Origin: Novipirellula galeiformis
GTDB lineage: Bacteria > Planctomycetota > Planctomycetia > Pirellulales > Pirellulaceae
Assembly (NCBI RefSeq): GCF_007860095.1
Contig: NZ_SJPT01000004.1
Coordinates: 62,001-126,000, forward strand
Reading direction: 5' to 3'
DNA length: 64,000 bases
Position numbers and translations under genes: made by a program. Below, piece after piece: positions 8,358 to 16,295 of the stretch. Under the pieces are notes generated by a model, which saw nothing but the letters and a program-made list of their open reading frames with translations, did not search any database and was not told the DNA's origin. Within the stretch, counting starts at the first letter, position 1. The number at the start of each line of letters is the position of its first letter.

Positions 8358-9758
8358 TTACGACATCGCCCGATGATTAATGCTCTGAAATGAACGAATG
8401 CGACTACAGAACTTTAAAAAGATAGCCGCTGAAATTGACGCGGTGAGATAGTAGAAACCATAGAACATGTTCAAGAAACAGATAATGGGACAGACTAGCA
8501 CAACGGTGTATAGGTACAAATAAAGAGGAACTAGCACGGCGTCTCGCTTGGCAAAATTGTAAACAAATACAAACGAAACACCGATCGACAACGTCACCAG
8601 TACACTGGCGAAACCGAAGTCGAAAAAGAGCGGACCAAACAGAGTTGAATAGATATAGGTGCGTGGCGGAACCTCCGCGGTTGCCTTCGCATCATAATGA
8701 ATATCGCTAAAGTACGAGCTAAATTTTGCCACAAGGGAAAACGTGAATTTTCCGTGTTGGTATTCGGAACTATCAAAGTTTTCAATGGCAAACAAATATT
8801 CAGGAACGGCGTGTACAACATACGCTTGGATCACGGACCAGTCGTAGAACGTTGCTCGAAGCGAGTCTGGCATTGCGCTGTGCCTAGCAACGGATCGATA
8901 GTTGGGGCTCATTACTAGCAGGTCAGTAAAACGCCCCGCTTCAACTGCGGCCTCCGTTGATGCCCCCATATACTCGAGGCGATAACTTAACATTCGCGTG
9001 GAAAATACGAAAAGCGCAAACGCCACTAGGGTCGCCGCTAGCATCGTTCTTTTTCGCAGTCGAATTCCGGAATAGTAAGATGCGAGCGCAGCCAGAATCG
9101 TGACTGAAAACACCGCTCCACGTTTGCCGAGCATGACCGCATTCAGTGGCGCAACCAGACATGCAAGTATGGATAGGATGATAGCAACTTTCCAGATTTG
9201 CTTAGCACTTGGTTTAGCGGACTGATGCAGGGCCAATGAGATTATCAGCGTTGGAAACGCCAAGGGGTAAAGCAATGACGACACAAGGCCCGCCATTGAC
9301 GAACTGATTTCCGAGTTCTGCTCGTATAGCTCATTTACATTAGACGTTACGGAAAACCCACGAGCGACGAAGAGGTCATAGCACTTTAGAATCGTCCCAA
9401 GAAGTGCTAACCCTATCAGCAGCCAAACGCCAAGCTGCAAGAACCACGAGTCGGTTGGGATGCCGGAGCCTATCTGAGATCGCTGCTTGGCGCCGTAACG
9501 GCTGAAGCGATAAAGGATTGCGGGAAGCGAGATCGCAATGATGTTTAGAAACAGGAAAAACCAAGTTTGGTAGTCGTATTCAAGGGCGAACGAGAAGGGG
9601 CTTGTCAGATGAAAGAACCCGAATACGGCAGCGGAAATCAGGCAGGCTGACAATGGAGTGGGGAGCTGCAGGTTCGATCCGTCGCCGGTTGCCGCTGTGC
9701 TCATTTTATCCTCACGCCAGTGGATTAAGATCGGAAGCAGTTGTTCACTATTTGTCAT
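8358..9758 (-). CDS. Wzy-like polysaccharide polymerase (polytopic membrane protein)
   Basis: The predicted 466-residue protein has about ten hydrophobic segments with short polar loops and a large loop in the last third (around VARHSAMPDSLRATFYDWS to ATAEVPPRTYIYSTLFGP), the usual layout of O-antigen/repeat-unit polymerases. Its position as the last gene of a locus with a flippase, initiating transferase and Wzc agrees. I chose the ATG at 9758 because it overlaps the stop of the acetyltransferase gene (ATGACAAATAG), pointing to translational coupling; an in-frame ATG at 9875 lies inside that gene, and one at 9704 is also possible. The gene is noticeably AT-richer than most of the window. Wzy proteins are poorly conserved, so the call rests on topology and context. 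Confidence 0.7.
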   Translation of the reverse strand: MTNSEQLLPILIHWREDKMSTAATGDGSNLQLPTPLSACLISAAVFGFFHLTSPFSFALEYDYQTWFFLFLNIIAISLPAILYRFSRYGAKQRSQIGSGIPTDSWFLQLGVWLLIGLALLGTILKCYDLFVARGFSVTSNVNELYEQNSEISSSMAGLVSSLLYPLAFPTLIISLALHQSAKPSAKQIWKVAIILSILACLVAPLNAVMLGKRGAVFSVTILAALASYYSGIRLRKRTMLAATLVAFALFVFSTRMLSYRLEYMGASTEAAVEAGRFTDLLVMSPNYRSVARHSAMPDSLRATFYDWSVIQAYVVHAVPEYLFAIENFDSSEYQHGKFTFSLVAKFSSYFSDIHYDAKATAEVPPRTYIYSTLFGPLFFDFGFASVLVTLSIGVSFVFVYNFAKRDAVLVPLYLYLYTVVLVCPIICFLNMFYGFYYLTASISAAIFLKFCSRIRSFQSINHRAMS

Positions 9759-10383
9759 TCGGCTGATCTCGGTAGCGCTGCGCAATTTTGCGTCCAGGAT
9801 TGCCCCGTATGACCGAAAAAGCCTCGATGTTATCCGTGACAATCGATCCCGCCGTAATGACTGCATCGGTTTCAATCGTTAACCCCGGCCCCACAAACGC
9901 CATGCATCCCACCCACACTCCGTCGCGAATGGTAATTGGGGCATTGCGATAACTCATTGCAGGATCCCGATAGTCGTGGTTCCCCGCACAGATAGTTGCT
10001 CGTTGCGAAACGCAGCAATGATTGCCAATCGCAACCGGCTCAAAATTAATGATGCAAACTTCTTCGCCAATCCAGGTGCAGTCCCCAATTTTCAGTTTCC
10101 AAGGAAAGTGGACGTTGACTCGAGGTTTGATATAGACATCGCGACCAATCTCAGCCCCAAACAGTCGAAGGCACGCTACTTTAAACCTAGAGGGCCAAGG
10201 AAGCGGTGACAGGAAGACAAAGCATTTTAGGACGCACCAAATCAAGAATGCAAAGGTACTTGCACCACGCGTAAAGTTCTTGCTTCGATCAAATTGGTCA
10301 TTACGGACTCGGCTCTCAGCCATCATAAATTTCTCGGCGTGCGCGTTAGCGGTGGGCATTTGCGAAGGGTGATGTTCGTGCAT
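9748..10383 (-). CDS. WcaF-like acetyltransferase, hexapeptide-repeat
   Basis: The 211-residue protein shows the left-handed beta-helix repeats of LbetaH acyltransferases: GAEIGRDVYIKPRVNV, IGDCTWIGEEVCI and IGNHCCVSQRATICAGNHDY, then the GVWVGCMAFVGPGLTI coil and the terminal GSIVTDNIEAFSVIRGNPG. The GNHDY stretch is typical of the WcaF/NodL-type group that moves an acetyl group from acetyl-CoA to a sugar hydroxyl. It would O-acetylate the glycan made by the surrounding locus. The N-terminal 50 residues carry a hydrophobic stretch (FAFLIWCVLKCFVFLSPL), as in WcaF relatives. It starts 11 bp after the flippase fusion stop and overlaps the polymerase start. Confidence 0.88.
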   Translation of the reverse strand: MHEHHPSQMPTANAHAEKFMMAESRVRNDQFDRSKNFTRGASTFAFLIWCVLKCFVFLSPLPWPSRFKVACLRLFGAEIGRDVYIKPRVNVHFPWKLKIGDCTWIGEEVCIINFEPVAIGNHCCVSQRATICAGNHDYRDPAMSYRNAPITIRDGVWVGCMAFVGPGLTIETDAVITAGSIVTDNIEAFSVIRGNPGRKIAQRYRDQPNDK

Positions 10384-10394
10384 GATGAGCGTCC

Positions 10395-12809
10395 CTATCG
10401 CAAATATTTAGCCAAAGTATCCTCAAGCGCATTTAGCTGCACACAGGATGTTTCCAGCCCTGTTTCGTCAAACACGATGCGACGATCATCGATGTTGACG
10501 AAAATTACGGGGCGTCCATTTAACGCGAATTCGAGGCCAAGCGTCGAGAAGGCAGTGACAAAAACCAACGAATCTTTGTAGCGGTGGACACGATCCACGA
10601 TGGCAATTTCGGCAACTCTCTTGCAAGCTGATTCAGACTCTCGGGGATGTGGGTAGACGATTAATTCGATGTGAAACTTTTTACAAACCCTACTGACGAT
10701 CTCCAACATCATCCAATTTGCGGGACAGTCTTTCCCTTGAAATCCCAATGCGACGTGAGGAATCCCTCGCGATTGCCATGAGATTGATTTGCTCAGATCG
10801 CTTGCTTCGATAACAACATCTGGGTTGCCACTGAGATAGGTCTTAAAGCAGTGTTCGAATCTTTTGTCGAGCAAGTGGTAGCGATCAAAATACAGACGTC
10901 GCTGAATCTTCTTGAGCGGACGCAATTCCCAAGCACCGTGCTGGTGACCGGTAAATGACTCGACAAAGTTCTTGCGGCGAAGTTCGCTTAAAAGCACGAC
11001 ATACGGTTGAAAATGAGCCGCGACATGAAACGAGTGAACTCGGTGATGTTCCGACAAGAAATTGATGCAGGCGAGATCGAGAAGCGTCAACCGTGCCAGA
11101 GGACTCGTCGGTTTCAGGACGCGTGCCAGACCACGATATTGACGAACCAGTGCCACAACAACGGACGGTTGAATTGCTAACAGTCGAATCGACTTAGGCG
11201 AAGTACAAACACGGAATGATTCCGCCGTATCAAAACGGCTCAGTCGTGGATCGTGGATGTAATGACAGATCCGGCTTGGGGAGTCTTGGGTTTTGGCGGG
11301 AAGAGAGCAAGCCATCGCAAGGGTTCTCAGCACGAACTCAACAAGAGACCGCAGGTGACGGTTCTTGGCTTCAAGTTCTTCGCAAACTTCTGCGCATTCA
11401 TTGACGATCGCGTGAAAATCAACATGATCCAAAGGGATTTGATCCTGGGCTAATGGTCTCGACGGTAAGTTTGACGATTCCTGCGCCTTTGAAGTCAGAT
11501 GAAAGGCAATCAAGTTGACTAAAGCCGCTTGGCAAAGCATCCCTGCGACCATCGCAATGACCAATCCAATCTCGCCGTACCAAAGGCAGCCAAAATAGGA
11601 GACCGCGATCGTAACACTTCCCGCAATGATCGTGGAAGCAGCAAGTGATGAGGTTCGCTTCAATCCGCTGAGCGTATTGACGCCGATCAAGTAGGTGCAA
11701 TGAAAAACATTGAACAAACAGAAGCATCCGAGCGTCAGTTTGCTGGGAATGTACTGAGCCGGTAACCAATCTGCGCCCCAATAGAGACACATGAAAGTCA
11801 TTGCGTAAACGGCAACGATTACCGCTATCGCTAGAGCCATACAGCGGCGAAGAATCGCGATGGCTTGGGAATAGTCGTGTCTGCCAAATGCAGAATTGTA
11901 TCTAGGAAGCCTTGCTTCCAATAACGCGACGGGGAAGCCCATCAACAGGGAAGCGATTGCAGAAAAAAGAGTGAACGAAGCCATCTCTTCCAAGGTTTGG
12001 CTAATCGTTCCAATCCAGCGTCCACTGGCATTAATTGCCCACAGTCCGATCAGATGCAACGATACGGGGATGGAGTAACCGAGCAATGACTTCAATAGCC
12101 CCGCTTCGGGTGCCGCCGAGAGAATGCGTCGAAAATCTCCATGCATTGCGATCAGAAACGCGCCGAGCAGCCCCGAGGCCATCGATGCGGAAATCACGAT
12201 CAGCGGTTCTGTAGTTGTCCACAACAGAAATGGCAGGGCAATGAAAAAGGGGGCGCATGCATAGATGCATGCTGCAAGGGCAAAACGCACCGCTTGCCCT
12301 TTTACTCGCAGCAGCGAGAATGCAAATTCGCTCAGAATTGCGGCCAAGATTTGAAACGCGATACAGGATCTCAGCAGGATTGCCCCGTGAGTCAGTGGGT
12401 CTGAGGGGACGGCAATTTGCAGTGCTGCAAGTGTTAGCGAAAGCCCGATTCCCGCGATTGCAATCGTGGTTAATAGCGTGGTTCGAAATAGAGAATCGCG
12501 TTTTGCTCCTTGGGGGTGATCGAATGCAAGCCGCATCGGCGCGAACACGATACCAAGGCTGAGCATTGGCACAAGCAAGTTGACAGCAGCCAGCAGCATT
12601 CCATAGCGAGTAAAGTCCGCAGGCGAAACAAGTGCCAAAAGAACGGGGATCCAAACTGCGCTGCCAAATTTGCGCAGCACTGCAGCCGCGAGAAACGCAG
12701 CGGTCGAGCGGATATCCGAGCGTCCCCTGCTCGACGCCACCGACGCCGAACGGGGGTTCTGCGAATTCGCGGCTACATCGATTGGTGCTGGTTGAACCGA
12801 GGGGCTCAT
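10395..12809 (-). CDS. Wzx-like flippase fused to putative GT-B (polysialyltransferase-like) domain
   Basis: An 804-residue fusion. Residues about 35-440 hold about a dozen hydrophobic segments in the pattern of polysaccharide flippases (MOP/Wzx superfamily). A polar linker follows with a heptad-like stretch around 455-490. The soluble C-terminal domain (about 520-804) contains FTGHQHGAWE, IELIVYPHPRE (HP at 721-722) and FVTAFSTLGLE (S755, T756). That HP motif followed by an S/T motif is the pattern of bacterial sialyl- and polysialyltransferases and related capsule GT-B enzymes. Since the two genes just upstream make and activate a sialate-type sugar, a transferase using that donor is a reasonable guess. 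The start overlaps the neuA-type stop (TAATG). The flippase half is likely; the transferase call is tentative. Confidence 0.72.
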   Translation of the reverse strand: MSPSVQPAPIDVAANSQNPRSASVASSRGRSDIRSTAAFLAAAVLRKFGSAVWIPVLLALVSPADFTRYGMLLAAVNLLVPMLSLGIVFAPMRLAFDHPQGAKRDSLFRTTLLTTIAIAGIGLSLTLAALQIAVPSDPLTHGAILLRSCIAFQILAAILSEFAFSLLRVKGQAVRFALAACIYACAPFFIALPFLLWTTTEPLIVISASMASGLLGAFLIAMHGDFRRILSAAPEAGLLKSLLGYSIPVSLHLIGLWAINASGRWIGTISQTLEEMASFTLFSAIASLLMGFPVALLEARLPRYNSAFGRHDYSQAIAILRRCMALAIAVIVAVYAMTFMCLYWGADWLPAQYIPSKLTLGCFCLFNVFHCTYLIGVNTLSGLKRTSSLAASTIIAGSVTIAVSYFGCLWYGEIGLVIAMVAGMLCQAALVNLIAFHLTSKAQESSNLPSRPLAQDQIPLDHVDFHAIVNECAEVCEELEAKNRHLRSLVEFVLRTLAMACSLPAKTQDSPSRICHYIHDPRLSRFDTAESFRVCTSPKSIRLLAIQPSVVVALVRQYRGLARVLKPTSPLARLTLLDLACINFLSEHHRVHSFHVAAHFQPYVVLLSELRRKNFVESFTGHQHGAWELRPLKKIQRRLYFDRYHLLDKRFEHCFKTYLSGNPDVVIEASDLSKSISWQSRGIPHVALGFQGKDCPANWMMLEIVSRVCKKFHIELIVYPHPRESESACKRVAEIAIVDRVHRYKDSLVFVTAFSTLGLEFALNGRPVIFVNIDDRRIVFDETGLETSCVQLNALEDTLAKYLR

Positions 12810-13957
12810 TATCGGCTCTCGATCAGAACTTCACAAATTTCCCGAACCGCGCCACTGCCGCCTGGTAGGGTTGCCACATAAGATGCAATCTGCCGGACCT
12901 GCTTGACTGCGTCTGCCGGGCACGCTGAAAACGCGGATCGTTGCATGATCTCAATATCGTTAAAATCATCTCCAATCATCGCGACGTTTGAGGGGCTCAC
13001 ATCGTGTTGATCACATAGCGTTGCCAAAAACGTCCCCTTGTCCATTACCCCCAGATGGATAGGGATGCCAATCTTCTTGGCTCGTGCTGCAGCCACCGCG
13101 GAGTTTTCTCGCGTGACAATGGCGACTTCGATTCCCTGGTTTCTTAACAGCGACAACCCATGGGCGTCTCGTGTGTTGAATTTCTTCAACGCTTCACCGT
13201 TGGCGTCATAATACATTCCGCCATCGGTTAACGTACCATCGACATCGCAGATGACTAACTGGATGCCTCGTAGTACTTCGACATAGTCACCTTCGAAAGC
13301 GCGGCGTCGAAGCAGTGATTCGCAAACCGCCCAATCATCCGGTTCATCGATTTCAAACGCGGTGCGGGGTTCCATTTCAAAGACACCGATTTTGCCTCCA
13401 AGACGGCATTGGTAATGTTCGAGGATTTCTCGACGCGTAATATAGAACGCACCGTTTTCTACCAACGTGCCTTTCCAGTCCTGGCGACGCGGACGGTGAA
13501 CGGGATCGTAGTTGAGCGGTTTACCGTCGGGGCTCCACACAAATCGTTTTTCAATGACGCCCGTCACCATGCTGTCGTAGGCTTCGGAACGAAGCGTGCC
13601 AATTGCCCGATCCAAGTCGCTCGCGGTGGTCAACGGCGATGTGGCTTGGATCGTTACGAGCGTCTTGAAATCAATCCTATTTGCAAAATCGATCATCACG
13701 GATTCAGTGGAAGCCGTATTGGTCGCGTACTCAGCGGGACGGTCGACGATCTCAATAGGCAACTCAAAAGAGTTGACAATTTGCTTAATCTTTTCACTGT
13801 CCGTCGAAACGAAGACCCGGTCGATGAGCGAGCTCTCACAAGCCGCTTCAAGCGACCAGCGACAGAGCGGCTTTCCCGCGATTGGTTTGACGTTTTTGCC
13901 GGGAATTCCCTGCGATCCACCGCGAAGAGGAATCAGTGCAACGGTTGAATTAGCCAT
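12809..13957 (-). CDS. neuA: CMP-sialate synthetase (NeuA) fused to HAD phosphatase (KdsC-like)
   Basis: Residues 1 to about 220 are an acylneuraminate cytidylyltransferase: ALIPLRGGSQGIPGKNVKPI is the CTP-binding loop, followed by VFVSTDSEKI, ATSPLT and FEIDEPDDW. Residues about 228-382 are a HAD phosphatase of the KdsC/KDN-9-P phosphatase type with CDVDGTLTDGG (nucleophile D238, acid D240), VTRENS, K307 and the acidic motif GDDFND (329-334), all intact. The first domain couples CTP to a nonulosonic acid; the second could dephosphorylate the 9-phosphate made by a NeuB-type enzyme. The layout resembles vertebrate CMAS, which also carries a C-terminal HAD domain. It overlaps the NeuB-type gene by 8 bp upstream and the flippase fusion by one base downstream. 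Confidence 0.9.
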   Translation of the reverse strand: MANSTVALIPLRGGSQGIPGKNVKPIAGKPLCRWSLEAACESSLIDRVFVSTDSEKIKQIVNSFELPIEIVDRPAEYATNTASTESVMIDFANRIDFKTLVTIQATSPLTTASDLDRAIGTLRSEAYDSMVTGVIEKRFVWSPDGKPLNYDPVHRPRRQDWKGTLVENGAFYITRREILEHYQCRLGGKIGVFEMEPRTAFEIDEPDDWAVCESLLRRRAFEGDYVEVLRGIQLVICDVDGTLTDGGMYYDANGEALKKFNTRDAHGLSLLRNQGIEVAIVTRENSAVAAARAKKIGIPIHLGVMDKGTFLATLCDQHDVSPSNVAMIGDDFNDIEIMQRSAFSACPADAVKQVRQIASYVATLPGGSGAVREICEVLIESR

Positions 13958-14807
13958 TCACTTTCCTCTTCAGCTTTTCGCGTTGGACTTTTTCAATCGG
14001 CAAAATTTCTTCCGATTTGTAGGTCAAGCCTTTGCCCACACTCCTGAGGTCACGCGCAAGACGTCGCATCCCGTCCGGTTCGAGACTGGCGGCATGGTCG
14101 GTGCCCCGCCAAGTTCGATCCAGCGTGAAGTGACGCTCAAATACAGTGGCGCCCAGCGCCAACGCCGCAATGTCCGCTGCGATTCCGAGGTGATGTCCCG
14201 AGAACCCCACGGCTTTAACGTTGGTTCCGTAATCCTCAATCAGTCGCCTAATTTCGTAGAGTCCGAGATCTTCGAACGGCACAGGGTAACCCGAGGTGCA
14301 GGCATAAATTACCAAGTCCTTTCCGCGACCCTTCTTCTCGTAGAATTCAACAATTTTGGATTCCTCCGCGCGAGTCGACATGCCCATCGAAACATGGATT
14401 TCACCGGCGAAGGAATCACACAAAAATCCCGCCATTTCAAAATCGACATTACAGGCCGAAGGGACCTTCAACAGCTTGGGAGACAGTTGCACCATTTCCT
14501 GCGCAGCGGTGAGATCCCAGACCGAGGTCGAATATTCCACCTCAAAGTGCTCGCACCACTCTTTCAACTGGCGATGTTGATTAACATCGAATTCGAGGAA
14601 GTCACGATGCTGACCGTAGGTTTCCCCGTAACTATTGTGGGGATTGGGGTGGGGGCGGTCATACTCTTGTGGCGACAACAATTCACGGTTGGTGCGTTTT
14701 TGGAACTTGATTACGTCGACTTGGCAAAAAACACTTGCCATTTTGATCAGCTCGTGAGCGATCTCCATCTCGCCTTTGTGATTGCACCCGACTTCAGCAA
14801 TTAACAT
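13950..14807 (-). CDS. neuB: NeuB-family nonulosonic acid synthase lacking the SAF domain
   Basis: From the start MLIAEVGCNHKGEMEIAHEL the protein is 285 residues: the TIM barrel only. Family motifs include AEVGCNHKG, DVIKFQKR, PSACNVDF, HVSMGMST, VGFSGHHLG, FERHFTLDR and GTDHAASLEP. Such enzymes condense phosphoenolpyruvate with an N-acylmannosamine or mannose, or their 6-phosphates. Most NeuB proteins reach about 340 residues because of a C-terminal SAF (antifreeze-like) domain; here the frame ends soon after the barrel. An in-frame ATG at 14918 adds 37 arginine-rich residues and looks too long. There is no neuC-type epimerase in the window, so the substrate is open; the HAD domain in the next gene hints at a 6-phosphate substrate. 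Confidence 0.85.
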   Translation of the reverse strand: MLIAEVGCNHKGEMEIAHELIKMASVFCQVDVIKFQKRTNRELLSPQEYDRPHPNPHNSYGETYGQHRDFLEFDVNQHRQLKEWCEHFEVEYSTSVWDLTAAQEMVQLSPKLLKVPSACNVDFEMAGFLCDSFAGEIHVSMGMSTRAEESKIVEFYEKKGRGKDLVIYACTSGYPVPFEDLGLYEIRRLIEDYGTNVKAVGFSGHHLGIAADIAALALGATVFERHFTLDRTWRGTDHAASLEPDGMRRLARDLRSVGKGLTYKSEEILPIEKVQREKLKRKVNG

Positions 14808-15015
14808 ATCCGTTCCTGGCTGGGAGTAGTTTGAGAAGGGCTTGTCTATTCGTAAGAGCGCACCCCTGGAAAACCATCGACCTGAGATCGCTCGAAAGCG
14901 AAGCCTAATTGCCCGCAATCCGATGTTCAGGAAGATGCAGATCTGAGAATCGTTGTGATTGGCAGCAACAAGATAAGCGATGAAAACGGAACCGAAGTAC
15001 GATCGAATATGTCGC

Positions 15016-16224
15016 TCATCCGTGCAAGCGATTCAACACGGTCTCGTAGCGATCAAGAGCAGCCTCACGCGTGTAGTAGACCGCTCGTGATAAGCAATTT
15101 GCAGAAAAGGTCTGCATTTTGAGATGGCTTAGTTCGGAGACACGACAGGGCAGCCGATCAATGTCTTCCCAACTACAGTGCAGACCGAGCCGATGTTCAA
15201 TCGTTTCCTGCCCCAGAGGACTCGTAGCATCGGATATCACCAGCAACGGCGTGCCGATTGAGATCGCAGGGATCAACTTGCTCGGTATAAATGAAAAACC
15301 CGATCCAGGCTTTTCAGTCAGTACAAACAAGTCGGTTGCCGCGATGGCCGAAACAAATTCCTGATCATCCAAGAATCCCTTGAGTTCAAAACGGCGATCC
15401 GATTTTTCGTTAATCCATTGCCTCAGCTTATCCATCGCAGCGCCATCGCCGCGGATTTGAAACCGAAAATCAATTTCAGTCTCGTGGAGTGCACTGCAGA
15501 ACTCGAGCAACCCTTGCTTGTGTCCGATGTTTCCACAGTAAAGTAAGTCGATCGTCTTTTTTGAGGCGTCTGCGACAAATACTTTTTCGTCATTTTTCAA
15601 TGGTTTGTATTCGGAAATCAACCAATTCGAGCAGACGTCGATAGTTCGATCAGGCCCAATTAATTCCTCTAACCGTGATTGCATTGCGTTGCTAATCGTA
15701 GAGATTGCGTTACCGCGACGAAAAAGCCATCGTTGAAAGGATTGAGCAATCGATTGAAACACTCCAGGCTTTGATATCCCCGCTGCGATTGATGCGTCGG
15801 TTGGGATATCTTGAATATTGATCCACAGCAACTCGCGACGCAACAGCTTGCGTACAACGGCAAAGATGACGGCACCGAGAAGGGGGCAAAACACGATCGT
15901 GACATCACTTCGCGAACCACGAAACAGACTTCGGAACAATACGACCGCGAAGGACAACTCATAACACAACCTGGGGACCAATCGCGAGGGATTGCCTGGC
16001 ACGTAAAGCCCATGCCGAACGACGTTCACTCCGTCGACCCTCTCAGGTTTCAACGCGAAGAAACCGTAATCCGATTTTTTTACCCACTCGGGGTAGTAGG
16101 GAAATGCAGTAAAGACTTCGACCTCATGGCCACGCTGGAGTAGACCTTTGGCCAAATCCGTGAATTGAGCAGCGCCACCACAGAAATCAGGAGCGAATAG
16201 ATTGGATACGATGAGAATCTTCAT
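15016..16224 (-). CDS. GT4 glycosyltransferase, WcaI-like
   Basis: The 402-residue protein begins MKILIVSNLFAPDFCGGAAQ and continues with HEVEVFTAFPYYPEW, features of the WcaI-like glycosyltransferases in colanic-acid-type loci. The second half has LLYCGNIGHKQGL (donor-domain entry), FELKGFLDDQEF and LFVLTEKPGSGFSFIPSKLI, which takes the place of the usual E-x7-E region. Two hydrophobic stretches around residues 90-125 may sit on the membrane. It lies in the glycan operon, 71 bp after the WbaP-type gene and 208 bp before the NeuB-type gene. Donor and acceptor are unknown. Confidence 0.88.
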   Translation of the reverse strand: MKILIVSNLFAPDFCGGAAQFTDLAKGLLQRGHEVEVFTAFPYYPEWVKKSDYGFFALKPERVDGVNVVRHGLYVPGNPSRLVPRLCYELSFAVVLFRSLFRGSRSDVTIVFCPLLGAVIFAVVRKLLRRELLWINIQDIPTDASIAAGISKPGVFQSIAQSFQRWLFRRGNAISTISNAMQSRLEELIGPDRTIDVCSNWLISEYKPLKNDEKVFVADASKKTIDLLYCGNIGHKQGLLEFCSALHETEIDFRFQIRGDGAAMDKLRQWINEKSDRRFELKGFLDDQEFVSAIAATDLFVLTEKPGSGFSFIPSKLIPAISIGTPLLVISDATSPLGQETIEHRLGLHCSWEDIDRLPCRVSELSHLKMQTFSANCLSRAVYYTREAALDRYETVLNRLHG

Positions 16225-16295
16225 GATTCGCTATTGGTTATTTGATAATCCGTCGGTGAAGCAATGTCGTCGGTAAAGTCAGTGAGACCGTATGC

